Assembly (NCBI GenBank): GCA_019914945.1
Contig: CM034101.1
Span: 4,971,188-5,035,187 of the forward strand
Direction: 5' to 3'
DNA from: Typha latifolia
Lineage: Eukaryota > Streptophyta > Magnoliopsida > Poales > Typhaceae
DNA length: 64,000 nucleotides
Shown here: positions 36,665 to 50,835 of the stretch, one piece after another
How positions within the stretch are numbered: the first letter of the stretch is position 1
Layout: every line of letters begins with the position of its first letter
The notes under the pieces: generated by a model
Told to the model about the DNA's origin: nothing
Seen by the model: the letters and a program-made list of their open reading frames with translations, nothing else
Database searches by the model: none
Program-made: the position numbers and the translations under genes

Positions 36665-39600
36665 ATGGAGAGCTACTTGAACGAGAACTTCGGCGGGGTG
36701 AAGGCGAAGAACTCGTCGGAGGAGGCGCTCCGGCGATGGAGGAAGCTGTGCGGGGTCGTGAAGAACCCTAAGAGGAGGTTTCGTTTCACCGCCAACCTCT
36801 CCAAGCGATCCGAAGCCGAGGCCATGAAACGGACCAATCAGGTGAGGACTCTGTTCTTCTTCTTGTCCTGTTCCTGTAATTTGACGCGATTGGGTTTAGA
36901 TTCATGTCAGTTTGATTGATACATGAGAAAGGATAGTTTACTTTCAGAGTGAGACGACGGTCTTAGGAGATGGACGAAATTTAGATCTCAAGGAAATGGA
37001 ATGTTTGGGGTTCTTGTTTCTTGCAGCACTATGCCTTCTCTTAATTTGCAATAAATTGTTGCTTTCTTGTTGGTGTAGGTAATCAAAATTTGATCTTGGT
37101 TTGTATACACATCCAATGTAGAGTGCTTGTGTACTCTAAACTCCTTTAAAATTTTAAGTACACAAGTGCCTCTTCTTTCCACTTGTTTTCTTCTCAGATG
37201 TTATAAGTTGTGATGAATAGAACCGAAAAATCTTAAACTTGTCAATCTATTTTCTATGTTTCCACTGGATGGACTTCCAGATACCCAAATAAACCTCTTG
37301 TGTGTGATGACATAGAATGTTGCATATAATTAGTGATTTTTTGTGTCCTCATTGCATATTTCAGGAGAAATTGCGGGTTGCTGTTTTAGTTTCGAAAGCT
37401 GCACTTCAGTTCATACATGGTAAATTTCTGATTACTGATTGGTCCACCCTATAGCTTGTGAAATGTTTCTGCTATGGACATTATTATTATCTAAGTTTCT
37501 TCCACATTGTCTATAAAAACTGATTCCAGGTATCACATTGCGTAGTGAATATGTTGTACCTCAAGAAGTCAAGGCGGCAGGCTTTGAGATCTGTGCAGAT
37601 GAGTTGGGATCAATTGTTGAAGGCCATGATTTGAAGAAATTGAAGATGCACGGCGGAGTAGATGGCATTGTCAGTAAGCTTTCAACGTCAACTACTGATG
37701 GACTATCTACAGCTGAGGATAGATTGAAGTTGAGGCAAGAGATATATGGATTAAATAAGTTCACTGAAACCAAAATGAGGAGCTTTTGGGAATTTGTATG
37801 GGATGCACTTCAAGATACGACACTTATAATTCTGGCTGTGTGTGCGTTTGTATCTCTGATTGTTGGCATTGTCATGGAAGGATGGCCAAAAGGTGCACAT
37901 GATGGCCTTGGAATTGTTGCAAGCATCCTTTTAGTTGTGTCAGTTACTGCAACTAGTGACTACCGGCAGTCTCTACAATTTAAGGACTTGGATAAGGAGA
38001 AAAAGAAAATCTCTATACAAGTTACGAGGAATGGATTCAGACAAAAGATATCAATTTATGATCTTCTTCCAGGTGATATTGCCCATCTAGCTATTGGAGA
38101 CCAGATACCTGCAGATGGGCTCTTTGTAACTGGATTTTCTCTACTGATTAATGAATCCAGTCTGACAGGGGAGAGTGAACCTGTCATTGTGAATGCAGAA
38201 AATCCATTCCTTTTATCTGGGACCAAGGTCCAAGATGGCACTTGCAAAATGTTGATTACAACCGTTGGAATGAGAACTCAATGGGGTAAGTTGATGTCTA
38301 CTCTTAGCGAAGGAGGAGATGATGAAACTCCATTGCAGGTCAAACTAAACGGAGTTGCATCAATTATTGGGAGAATTGGTTTATTCTTTGCTGTCGTGAC
38401 ATTTGCAGTGCTTGCACAAGGCCTTATCAGCCGAAAATTTCATCAGGATTTTCTTTTGAACTGGTCTGGAGATGATGCGTTGGAGCTGTTAGAGTATTTT
38501 GCTATTGCAGTTACCATTGTTGTCGTAGCAGTTCCCGAAGGATTGCCCTTAGCAGTGACATTAAGCCTAGCATTTGCCATGAAGAAGATGATGAATGATA
38601 AGGCACTGGTCCGCCACCTTGCAGCTTGTGAGACTATGGGCTCAGCAACATCAATCTGCAGTGATAAGACAGGAACACTGACAACTAATCATATGACTGT
38701 TGTCAAAGCTTGCATTTGCAGAAATATTGAAGAAGTGAGCAGTCCAGAGAAAGCTATTAATTTTTGTTCCCAAACTCCCGATGTTGCAGTTAAAACTCTT
38801 CTGCAGTCGATATTTAATAACACAGGTGGTGAAGTTGTGATGAACCGAGACGGGAAGCTCGAAATTCTAGGAACGCCAACAGAGACTGCTCTATTGGAGT
38901 TTGGCCTATCACTTGGTGGAGAGTTTCAGGCAAAGCGCCAAGAAACTAAGATTGTCAAGGTGGAACCTTTTAATTCTGTTAAAAAGAGGATGGGCGTTGT
39001 TCTCCAACTTCCAGAAGGAGGATATCGTGCACACTCTAAAGGTGCTTCAGAAATAGTTTTGGCTGCCTGTGACAAGTTTATTGACTCTACAGGTACTGTT
39101 GTTAGTCTTGATGAGGCAGCCGTCAATCATCTTGCTTCGACAATTGAAAGTTTTGCTAGCGAAGCACTTCGGACCCTTTGCCTTGCCTACAAGGATATTG
39201 GAAATGAATTCTCTGTTGAGCAGAAAATGCCAGTTGAAGGTTATACGTGCATTGGTATTGTAGGTATTAAAGATCCTGTCCGTCCAGGTGTGAATGAGTC
39301 TGTGGCAATTTGTCGGTCTGCTGGTATTACTGTGAGAATGGTGACAGGAGACAACATTAATACAGCAAAAGCAATTGCCCGTGAATGTGGTATTCTTACA
39401 GATGGAGGTCTAGCTATTGAAGGTCCTGAGTTTAGAGAAAAGAGTCTGGAAGAACTGATTGAACTAATTCCGAGAATTCAGGTAAACATTTCTTGTATCC
39501 TACACAGTTTTAGTATGTGAACAATATCTGAAATTTGTCCCCTCATTGATTTCTAAATTTCCATTTCTAAGGTTATGGCGAGATCTTCGCCCTTGGATAA

Positions 39601-42149
39601 ACATACCCTAGTAAAGCATTTGCGCACAACATTCAATGAAGTAGTTGCTGTGACCGGTGATGGCACAAATGATGCTCCTGCACTTCATGAGGCAGATATT
39701 GGACTTGCAATGGGTATCTCAGGGACTGAGGTAATTGCTACGAACTTGCTCAAGAAACTAAGCACTTATCATGTTTTAGAAGCAAATGAAATGAAATTAT
39801 TTTTAATATATCAGAAACATAAATATACATCATTTAGTGATAATTATGACTTTATTGTCTATCTTATTTGGAAACTATTGTTCTTTGGTTGCTAAACCCC
39901 GACTCTTTATAGACTTTTAAGTGAGGTAAAACTGTGTTGTGGACTTAATCGAGAAAATTGTGCTAGTTTGAGGACAGATTGGAAGATTGAAGTTAATTTT
40001 AGCTATGTAATGTAGCAATTTTTATTTCAATGCATTTAAGTATGGATTCTTTTTCTCAGAATATCTGTATAAAGTTGATCTGCTGTTGGAATTAGAAATC
40101 ACTTTTGCATGAAAATCATATCCAAGACAAAGTCAAATGAAAAGTAAGGAAAATTTGTCATCATATTGGTTTGATAGGTTGACAGCAATTACAGTTGACT
40201 CAGATCTGAAACATTTGAGTCATGCAATCAATGTGATCCCTTAAGAACAGAACAGGCAAGAAATAGCAAGTTGGTTAAAGTTGAAGAAATGCAGTTTATG
40301 ATAGCAGTGACTGAACCTGTACGATCCTGGTCTACAGTATTGAATCGTTTGAAGAACCTTAGAGGCAATCTATCAAATTGGGTTCTTCGATTGTAGTAGA
40401 AAACAAATATTAGTGCTTTTGCAATTGGATTTTGTTGCAAACTTCTCATTGAGATAAGCAATCTTTGCTGGCTTCCAGCATCATGGATTGCCATTAATTT
40501 GTTTGGGTACAAATGATCCTTCACATTCTGAGCCCACTACATGATCTGGAAATAAGCCTTCACAGGGTTTCATATTGTTGATGGTTTAATTCAACACGCA
40601 TACAAAAAGTTCATTTTACATATTCTTTTCTTCAGTAATTCTAATTCTCTTCATATTCTACTTTATAGAATTCCATGTTTATGATATCTAGAACTAACAG
40701 CAACCCAATTTTGTTTGTATCGATAGCTGATCTCCCTTTAAAGTTATTTCCTTGAGAAAGAACAAGATTTTCCTTTACATTTTCAATTTTCTTTATGTAG
40801 TTATATAGATGGAACCAACTGATTCCTTGCCATTAATTTATTATCATATGTATTACTTGTGTACAGGTGGCAAAAGAGAGTGCTGATGTCATAATTCTAG
40901 ATGACAACTTCTCCACTATTGCTACTGTTGCAAAATGGGGACGTTCTGTATATATCAACATTCAAAAGTTTGTGCAGTTTCAGCTCACAGTCAATGTGGT
41001 GGCACTAGTAGTTAATTTCTCTTCAGCTTGCTTTAGAGGTAACACCTGACCAAAACTTTACAATTGTGTCGAACTATCTTTCTTGGCATTTACAATTGTG
41101 TCGAACTTATCTTTCTTGAAATTCCACATTATTTTTTTCTAGGAAATGCGCCACTAACTGCTGTTCAGTTACTTTGGGTCAACATGATTATGGATACCTT
41201 GGGGGCACTCGCATTAGCAACTGAACCACCTAACGATGACTTGATGAAAAGATCACCGGTCGGAAGAACAGGGAAATTCATAAGCAATACAATGTGGAGA
41301 AATATTTTGGGCCAATCGTTCTACCAATTTATAATAATCTGGTATCTCCAAACCCAAGGGAAAAGACTATTTGGGCTTGAGGACCCTGGTGCTGATCTTA
41401 CTCTAAATACAATTATTTTCAACTCATTTGTCTTTTGTCAAGTAAGTGCTGAGCCATTATGATTTTTCTGTTAATCTTATTTCTTTTTCCCCCTATGTTA
41501 AGATTTTGCTTCTATTGGGCAGATATTGGCCGAGTAATTAGCGTAGCTATGCTTACTTGACAAGTCATTTGATTAAATTTAATATTGTATTTCTTTATCA
41601 ACTGGGATCATGGTAAATAGTTGAGCAAATATTTATAGCCTCATCTTGTGAGATGAAGATAGTAATCTTTACACACACACACAGAAAAGATCCTGATAGC
41701 TGCTAATTGAGTAATTGCTTATTCTTACAAAGTGACAATGAATATTTTTTATATTTGTTTAGAGGTACAATCTAATAGAAATTTTGTACTTTTCTTCCAA
41801 TCATATTCTTTTTGGGTGCTATAGAAAATGGAGCGCGCCCATAAACCATCAAGAATCTTTAATGCATGTTCTTTTCGTTGATTTCCTGTGTGTAATGCAG
41901 GTGTTCAATGAGATAAGCTCAAGGGAAATGGAGAAGATAGATGTGTTCACAGGCATCTTGAAGAACTATGTTTTTGTCGGTGTTCTTACTAGCACTGTCC
42001 TTTTCCAAGTCATCATTGTTCAGTTTCTTGGTGATTTTGCAAACACAACACCTCTTACCAGACTCGAGTGGTTTGCGAGTGTATTCATCGGGTTTCTTGG
42101 GATGCCCATCGCTGCAGCTATCAAGTTAATTCCTGTTGGAGCTACATGA
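36665..42149 (+). CDS. ACA: Autoinhibited P2B-type Ca2+-ATPase (ACA1/ACA2/ACA7 clade)
   Basis: Calmodulin-regulated pump that exports Ca2+ from the cytosol into an endomembrane compartment or across the plasma membrane. Exons: 36665-36841, 37365-37419, 37530-39481, 39572-39730, 40867-41038, 41143-41441, 41901-42149; joined they give 1020 aa with no stop, versus about 1014 for Arabidopsis ACA2. The N-terminus (MESYLNENF..., then [20 protein letters not shown] at about 24-43) is the autoinhibitory and calmodulin-binding region of plant P2B pumps. Further motifs: LTGES in the actuator domain; PEGLPLAVT in membrane segment 4; phosphorylation site ICSDKTGT with Asp at about 456; KGASE nucleotide-binding motif; [12 protein letters not shown] hinge; and C-terminal membrane segments with [15 protein letters not shown] in segment 6. 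All catalytic motifs are intact. The start ATG gives the conserved family N-terminus. Confidence 0.93.
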
Positions 42150-43451
42150 AGATCAAGAAGACCAAGCATGACAACTTGACTCCTTATCTCCCACGCTTCT
42201 GTAGCAGGCAGGTCCATGTTGAAAATTGTTATAACGGAAGAAGACAAGAAAAGAAAACCACGGTACACGACTAGCCAGTTTTGCAGCTTCTATTTTAGAT
42301 TGCAGAATCCAGGATTTTTTCTAGCAACTTCTTTCCTGGCCGTTCATTTGATTTATATTCCTTTTAAGATGGTAAAAGCTTATCAAGATACATACAAATA
42401 TGCTCCACTCCTTGAATTTTTTTTTTATAACAGGGAGTGATCTTTATTTCATGTCATTTCCACGTAATCTTGTTGCAGATTTGCCCTACAGCGGTTTGTA
42501 AGGTCATTTGCATCAAAAAGCTCTGAAATTTTAGTAATAGTAAAATTAAACTTTTAGAATCTTCTAATTTTTTTTTATATTAGATACATATTATTTTTTA
42601 TAATAGAGTATATATAATTTACATAGAAAGTGCACACAAGAGCTTAATCTTGCTGTTATTAAAACTTAAGATTATTTTTTTATGCAAATAGCCCCGGTTT
42701 GTGTGAAACCTACTCAAGGCTCCTGATAGAAACAATCTCCATAGTAGAGCTTGCTTTTAATGTTAAGTGTAGCTTTGTAGCATATAGCATTAGAAATACT
42801 GAGGAGGTGTACAATATATAATGTTACTAGTTCTTCTCTCTCTCGAAAAAAAAATAAAAAATGAAATAAAAGTAAAGATAATGTTGGTAATTCATGTGCC
42901 AAGAGAAACCGAGACATAGTCCAAACCTCTATATAAATATGAATCAAATCTATCAACAGAGAGCTTTATTAGGTGTGTCAAATGCACTTTCATGGAACCA
43001 ACTTATTCTACCCTTCCAAGTCTCTTCATTGGTTAAGAGGTTAAGAATTCGACTCATATGCACTACTAACCAACGAAATGGACCCCAACAATTAACTACA
43101 CTTGTGCACGAATAAGCCACCTTTAATTATCCGGTATCAGTGTATTTTCTTTATCCGACATCCAAAGCTCTTAACAGTTAAACACAAGCCTGGGCTAATT
43201 TCAAGGCCTCTTTCCAGCTCTCAGAGAAATCCGCAGGTGGCTCAGTTGTTGAATACTGTGCCTGGCGACCAATTCGTAAACAGTGAACAGCTTTCACTCC
43301 CTCCTGGTTTTCTTATGTGAAAGAAGCTTGAAGGCTCACAGAACTCTAAGTACGACTGCCTCAATCTCGAGGTTGACCACTCGGTGGATGGCTAAAATTA
43401 AGCACGGGCTAATAACACTCAAAGCATGCACACATTATATCTATCTATCTA

Positions 43452-43515
<64 letters not shown>

Positions 43516-46500
43516 TGAGTTAACTGACTTAACTGATTACTTAATCTGACAGAATGAACCCTATTGAAAGTCACTTGTTCACTTGAGAGACATAGCAAAT
43601 ATTGTTAGTCCATTACAAAAAAAAATTAAATAGTTATCTAAGGAATAACACCAATAATCTTCATCAGATATTAGGGGATAAAGTGTCTCTCAAGTAATCT
43701 TTTTAACAAAATTATTAACTATTTGTAAAATTATTAACTCATTAACTACTCCAAAAGATTATATTATTAAAGAATGATGGTTTTTATAATTTTATGTTCT
43801 AATACTTCTCAATTTTAAAGAATTGATTAGGTCGTCGAAGCAGAATTAACTTAAATAGTTAGAGTACTTTTTTCCTCAATTGATAAGAAGCATAGGTGAG
43901 ATTTGAATCGAGGATATTTTGCGCTAATGCCTGTTAACTCATTAATTACTTTAAAAACTTATGTTGTTAGAGAAATTTTGTTTTATCATTCTATACTCTA
44001 AGAGAAATAAAATGAATCAAATAGTTCAACATTTAATTATGCATACTTCAACAACTAGTGAGCATCAATTAACAAGATTAAATTGCTGTTGCAACATTAG
44101 TACTCAACATAGTAACAAAGACTTGAGGGGGAATTACCTAGGTTGGAAATTTAATCTTTTTTTTGTTTTTTTGTTTTTGGGAGCTAAAGAGAATCTATAA
44201 CACAACATCCTAGGTAATAGGTATTATATCTGAATATGGTGAATAACAGTGATTGCCAAGAAATTCCATTGCTAGTCTCTAGCAAGACATTTGGTCTGGG
44301 TATTAATACTTTTCTCCTTTTGGTGTTCTACCCAAAGAGTACTATCCAATCCAACCAAACACTGCACAGAACTTGCCTTCATGAACTACTAAAAGACAGA
44401 TCATCATTCACCACAACTAATAAAAAAGAATCCCATCTTTGACCAGGTCATGCTTGGATATCTAATGCTTTTAATTTTCCTTGGCTTTAGCAGTCTTCAT
44501 GGGAAGAGATCCTTAGCCTGCAGTTAAGGGGTGGCCACCAAATGAAGCAATCTTTTGTTTAGCCCAACATACCCTTGTATGAATTCCAACTGCCAACCCT
44601 TTGCTTTAGTTTTTAATCCTCTCTCATGCTGCTTTGGTGCAGCCAACAAGAAGATACTACTAATTAACTTCTAGGTGCTTCTTCTTTAAACCAACAAATA
44701 TTTACCAAAGCTCTTGTCTTCAAGTGTGTTTTTGACCAACAAATTTGGAGTATTTGATCAAACTAGATCTCTCACAAACTTATTTACTTAAATAGTTCTA
44801 TCTTCCAAACTTATTATATAAAAGATAGCTATTACATGGGCCCGCTAGAAAAACACTATAAATTCAGAGTTTACATAAGATGTAAAATGCTGATCCAGTG
44901 GAGCTGATTCCATCAACATTTTGTATGGAAACTTATGTTCAATTATATAAATATATGAAGATACAGAAGGATGATAAGATTTGATTTGTATTTATTGTAT
45001 CTAAAATCTGAATTTAATATTTTTCTCTAGTATATCTATTTATAATACAATAAACCTCTATAATTTATCTAACATAGATAAATACGAATCAAGATATATT
45101 TTTCTCATTTCATTCTTATCCTCTCAGTAAGAATAAAACTCCGATGAAATTGACATTTTATAATTAGAATAAAACACTAAATTCTACGACTCATGCAAAG
45201 AAGTCGATGAGTTCAGTATTTTTTTTTTTTTCAGCTAAGACTATGAGGTAGATAGTCAACGTGTCTAAAATGATTTCTTTTTCTAATCTTAAGTTTGAGA
45301 AATGAATTACTTGGGTAAATAAGTTTACAAACAAATATGGTAGCTGGATATTATATGAGATCTTTTTGGGGCTGTGAAGGGTCCTCAGCATCACACTATC
45401 ACATTGGATACTTCCTCTGTTCGACATGAAAAGGAAAAATAACAGCACACGCTCCAATAGGCAGAGGCTGCTTATAGGAAGACGAGTCGCAGCAGAGATG
45501 GCGGTGCTCAGTGGCCAGAAACTATAGTACAAGCTGTGAGGGGAGGGGGGGCGGGGGATCCACTATTGTGCTAGTTATTACAGAAATTTTTTCAGAGTAC
45601 CCGGACTTTAAGTTATATGTAATAAGATCCTCTGTCTTTTTTGCTCTTTTTTTCTCTACAATATTCGTATCTCACTGCTCTAAGAAAGTTTAGTTTGGTA
45701 TGAGGTTACATTATGGTCTAAAGTTAAGTGAAAATTAAAGGGGGAAAAATATCAAATTACAAAGAGCTTAACAAACAAAGAGACTATGGGTTCAGCTGGC
45801 CCATCAGACTTTTGCTAAAGTTGTCTTTCTTTTCAATAGTCAATGAACAAATTTGGGTTAGTGGGCAATTAGCCAATTAGTGCAAAAGAGAAAAAAAAAA
45901 CCCACTCCTTGTTCTTTATAAATAGTTCCTAATTCCCATGTGTCTTGGATTTTGATTTGTTCACATACGAGTTTGAGGTGAATATGACACGGAAATGAGT
46001 AGAAACAAGTACTGGGTTGACATGCACAGAAAGTTTGATTCTGATGGTACAAAGTAGGCCAAGATTTGACGACACCTTGAAAAGTAGACACAAATGCAAT
46101 CCAATTCCATTTCCAAAAATCGAATGAATCCAGAGACATCAATCAACCTCTACAGAACACCAACCAATACAAGCAACACAAGTACACTGCATCACACCAC
46201 TACAACACTACTCACTGCTTTATTGCAATCTTTTTCAATGCCTCAGAGAGGAAGCTCCACCAAAATGGACTCCAATTAAAGCCACATCAAAGAAACTCAT
46301 GCAGAACCAGTACAAAGAAATGGCAATTAACTAGCTTCCAACACTGTTTGCAAACGGTCCTTGGAGGCATCTTTGGCTCACCTCCCCCTAAGCTTTTGTT
46401 TTGCAGTCAGCCTTTTTCACTATTGAGTAAAAGTTCCACTCTTTAACCTTTCCACTTTTCACTTCTTTTTACACTATCTACCACAAAGCACCCAACACAA

Positions 46501-46611
46501 TAAGACCCAAATCAGCAATTTGGCAGGAAAGAAAAATCAAACCAAGCTCCATAGACATTAACAAAAAAAAAAAAAAACAAAAACAAAAAACATGTCAAGA
46601 GTGAGTGCTTC
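42150..46611. other. Long intergenic region between Ca2+-ATPase and cyclin D
   Basis: About 4.4 kb with no supported gene. It holds an (AT)n tract at 43449-43512 and two diverged copies of a CTCATTAA..ACT....AAAA.TTAT.TTGTTA segment near 43730 and 43935. A GTGGCTCAGTTG motif at 43241 resembles a tRNA box A but has no convincing box B. A G-rich run lies at 45538-45558. Short ORFs here look random. Confidence 0.5.
43449..43512. repeat. (AT)n microsatellite
   Basis: A CTAT-type lead-in (TATCTATCTATCTA) passes into about 28 uninterrupted AT dinucleotides. Confidence 0.95.
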
Positions 46612-47897
46612 TCAATGGAAATTTGGCAACTGTAATCTCCTCCTCTTATTGCCATTAGCAGTGAATGAGGTGGAATCCATAACCTCAATGGCATCATTAA
46701 CACTTGGGCAATCTGCTGATAAGTCTGAAGAAGCTAATCTCTGATTCATTGCATTATAGCAGGCATACACATGCTCCTGAAAAGAAGAACACCAACAATA
46801 AAAACTTAATATCTTAGTAATTCCACAGTCAAAAAGATAACTTTGATAAAACTATTTCACCTTCTCCAGGGACCCACATAGTGAAAGAGTGCTAATCTTT
46901 GATTCTACTAATTCTTCTGTTAATCCTTCATTATATGCAGCTAATACAGCAGCTAATGCTACAGTAGATGGTCGTTGATCCATTACATTGATCGCTGCAA
47001 TCAATAGAAATAGTTTCTATCATCAATAACATAAAAAAGTCTTAACATTCTTAATTAATGCTTATGACCAACCTTCACTAGTTGCAAAAATGTTTCTGAG
47101 AGATTTGTGCATCAGATCCTTTGATCCATCCTTGCACTTAAACTTAGACGTGAAGTAGTTTAGATACTCGAATGGCGTAATCGAGCTCATGCGCCATTCC
47201 AAAGTAGTCAGAACAAGAAGCTCCATTCTTTGTATTGCGTTGCAACTAAACTCATACTCCTCTACTTGGAACTCCGATAGCGACGGCGGTCTGCACTCTT
47301 CCATCTTCGCCGCCAACGATAAGCAAGCGATCGACAACAACCGAAATGCCCATAATTTCTCCTTCTGATCAATAACAAATAAAGTCGTTAGACAAAGAAT
47401 AAGAGCACATAGAAGTTAGAACTTGGAAGAAGAACAACTTCTATTTACATCAATGCTTCGCCGCAGACAGAAGCGATCGAAGTAGGTGACGGCTAGATAA
47501 GCAGTTCGGCAACTGAACCGGAAGTAGATTTTGTTCTGGTGATCAATCACAAAGCAAAAGTCAATACTTTGAGGAGAACTATTGGCACTGGGGAATAAAA
47601 AGGAGGCAAAATTATATGACTCACTTTGAGAATCCATTGAATGGCATCAGAACGAGAACATTTAAACCAGTCTTCTGATGTTATAGAAGAGTTATCGCAA
47701 TAAGTAGAAGAAGAGCAACTGCTCTCTCTGGAGACCAACTTCTCTATGTATTCCTCTTCAATTTCCAAAAAGTTTGCATCTTTATGTATTAGAAAAAGTT
47801 CACGATCTCCATTATAGCCATCTTTGGCATCCAAATCGGCGCAATCTTCGTGGCAGACGAGACTGGAGATGGAAATAGAGGAATCGGAGTCTTCCAT
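46612..47897 (-). CDS. CYCD: D-type cyclin
   Basis: Binds CDKA and drives G1/S entry by targeting retinoblastoma-related protein. Exons, read right to left: 47897-47625, 47535-47449, 47364-47073, 46994-46861, 46776-46612; joined they give 316 aa. The retinoblastoma-binding LxCxE motif is present as LVCHE at residues 13-17. The N-terminal cyclin box covers SEDWFKCSRSDAIQWILK, TAYLAVTYFDRF, KLWAFRLLSIACLSLAAKMEE (with the CDK-contact Lys and Glu) and LVLTTLEWRMSSITPFEYLNYF; the C-terminal box follows with MDQRPSTVALAAVLAA. The frame is open for another 78 codons upstream (to 48131), but LxCxE close to the N-terminus is usual for CYCDs, so I prefer the ATG at 47897. The subgroup (CYCD1, CYCD5 or another) is not assigned. 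No lesions seen. Confidence 0.88.
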
Positions 47898-49335
47898 TAG
47901 CCCTTGTTGGCGATGGTGTTGTTGTGATGTTGTTGGCGTTTTACTTGGTCTACTTGTGAGATGTAGAAGAAGAGGAGGAGACCTCCATGATACGTGGGAG
48001 GAAATCTTTGCCGGTGGCGGATGTTTTTGTGGCGCGCTTGGCTGCGGAGGCCAAATATAGCGGAGAAGGGGCGAGTTTTCTGGCGGAGTTTGGCGTCTGC
48101 GGTTACAGAGAGAGAGAGAGGGCAGAGACAAGGCCAGAAGGGTCTTAACTCTTAAAGGTGCTCTCTAATAAATTAAATGTTACAGTTTAATATTTTTTCT
48201 CTTTTTCACTCTTTGGCAAATACTAAACTCAAAGCCCCAGAAGTACACTCTGATGACGAGTAAGATTTTTTACGCCAACCACAGATGCATTACAACGCCA
48301 ACCTGTTGCACAGTAACTAGATATCTATACCTCCAACTAAAAAAATTATAGAATCAACTCTAATTGGTTAGCTCAGATGATGACTTGATAATATGATTAG
48401 TTTTAATTCGACAGTGTGACAAGTTAAAATAATATCTTAACGGCATTTAGTTTGAAGAAATATACTATTCAAATTTTTTTATATATTGGCCAACAATTGA
48501 TGAGAATCTTTGTATTTAAAGAGAGTTTTTTGTCCGTCTAAAAAATGGTTGAATTTTTTTTAGAAAAAATAAAGATGCATTACAACTTGCGGACTGCAAG
48601 AATACTGATGGTTTCAATGAGTCTAAAATGTATTATTAAGATACCGTAGAATTTTAGCGAGCTTGATCAAAATTGGCTAGTACTGACGTGCTCGTACTGA
48701 GACATTAATGCGCATCCGAATAATGTGCTCGGACTAATATGCATGAGTTCTTGGCTCATACCAAATTCTAACTTTTTCTACTTATTGGCTCGAAAATAAG
48801 ACTTAAACTTAGTTCAAACTTGAGTCTGAACTCGAGCTGAATAAATTGTATTCATTGTTTCAACATTCACCGTTTAGTCTTAGCTTTCTTCCTCTCGGGT
48901 TGTGGACCTCAAAATGCTATCAATACTCGGATTTGTTTACTTGTCTCTCGGAACATATCAAAAGTCTTAGTCACGAACAATATTTCGAAGAAAGATACGA
49001 GTTAACTAAAACGTTATTCTTCATCTTATCTGTTTACTCGTAGTAGCGCGCCCAACCAAAATCCTAACACTATTTAGTGGGTTTATATCCAGCACATTGG
49101 ATTCCAGCATCCACATGCAATTTACTTCTTCTTGACGGCACTAGACCCACATATCCACAACCATATTAATTAGGTACTTTATCATCAGATATGACTCCAT
49201 TTGATACTGTGCAATGATATGCATAGTAACAAAAGTCTAAGACCTCTCATCTCATCCCCAGGAGCAAGTAGTGGAAGTCACCATCTTAACTTGAAGCCAT
49301 TTCAATGGTGGGGGCTTTGGAAAACCAAGCAGGAG

Positions 49336-49378
<43 letters not shown>

Positions 49379-50835
49379 ACCACAGCTATGACCATGGGTT
49401 GGAAGGGGGGGTGGACTGTGAACAGAGGTCTACTTGATTTGGGGAGCATGCTCTCTAATACCCAGCACAACCACTCCCATACGTTTCAAATCCGATACAA
49501 AACAAAGGCATTGAAATAGTGACAAACTATATGAAGACATGCATGTGTTTTTTTTGGTTTTTTTATTAATGTGGAGTTGGGTCTGATCTTACAAGAGCCA
49601 ATAATGATGGGCTCCATCCCTGGCTGCTTTTCATGGTGTTCTGCCAAGGGAAATAAAGCTGAGGGGCCAAATAAATGCAAAGGTTGCTATCATATATGTC
49701 ATATATACCAGGATCTCTGTTTAGCTATCAAACTTCTATAGTTTTGACAGACTCCCATATAAGAAGAGATTCAAACCCTAGAGAAATTCTCATTTGGTTT
49801 TTATTCATAGATTTGCATTAGAATTCTTCCACGGCATTGAAGATTTTAAGTGCAACAAAATGTATAAATACAATTAATAGCTGATATCGGCATCACTCTG
49901 TGATCAGGACCTCCAAGTTAGAGGGTAGTACCCACTTGAGGTTCTTTTCATGTAACCCTCTCACTCCTCCTCATTCTCTCTCATTAGTCATTATGAACTA
50001 AAGTGGGCCAAGATGTTTAGAGATATTAAGTTTACTTGTGACAAGAGATTATACCAGAAACTAATTGTTACACCAGAAGAAAAATAAAAGTCAGACCTGA
50101 CGAACGTCATAGCTTCGAAAGGAGGGAAAGGGACACAAACCCAACCGAGCCCTTCGCCCAAGTTTGCAAATATTTCCACAAGAAACAGTCTTGTAAAAGA
50201 AAGCAAGACAATCTTATGTCCTTCGCCTAACCGTGTGGAAAATGTCATACCAAAAGCCCACAATCCCATTGAGTCTTCTCAGCACATTAGTAAGGTGGAA
50301 ACTAGTTTTTAGTAATGTCAAAGTGGCCCTTCTTGTCGAATAGAAGCGAGAGAGTAGGCTTAGAGGCGATCGTTTGGTGGGACGGGTCGGGTTTAGACAG
50401 GACTAATATTTCAATTCGTTATCATCCATTATCATTAGCCCCTGATTTTTATTTTCATTTTAATTTTTTTTTTAAAAAGATTCTGTAGACTGGGGATTCA
50501 TTCGATATCAAACAGAAGGATCATATTAGCAGGTGAAACAGTCCATTTGGGCGAAACATATCAGACCAGAATTTTGAGTTCCAGTAAAATTTGAAACGAA
50601 ATATCGTAGTTATGACGGCGTGCCCTATCTATTTGAAGTGAAAGAATTCGACAGGTGCATATACCCATGTGTGGCTTAGATGAACTCGTCCGTTCGAAGC
50701 CTTGCTTCACTACTCTCCTACTCCAACTCTCAGAATTCTCCACTAAATCTTGGCTTCGATTCCAGCTTTTTTGAAACATTGCTTATCCCATGCTTTGAGC
50801 ACAAGTTCTGGCGACTGGGAGCTTTCTTCACTACA
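47898..50835. other. Intergenic region upstream of cyclin D
   Basis: No gene is seen. The cyclin promoter and leader should lie in the first several hundred bases on the minus strand, where a short GA run occurs at about 48108-48121. A GA microsatellite is at 49337-49375. The rest is AT-rich with chance ORFs. Confidence 0.5.
49337..49375. repeat. (GA)n microsatellite
   Basis: About 19 uninterrupted AG/GA dinucleotides. Confidence 0.95.

Noticed and set aside
37561..39263. Several ORFs antisense to or overlapping the Ca2+-ATPase large exon
   Set aside because: Shadows of a long conserved exon.
43012..43330. tRNA-box-like words (GTGGCTCAGTTG; GTTAAGAATTCGACTC) suggesting a tRNA gene or SINE
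   Set aside because: No cloverleaf can be drawn and the boxes are not correctly spaced.
47898..48131. N-terminal extension of the cyclin frame to an ATG at 48131
   Set aside because: The extra 78 codons are Pro/Ser/His-rich, unlike CYCD N-termini, and would move LxCxE far from the start.
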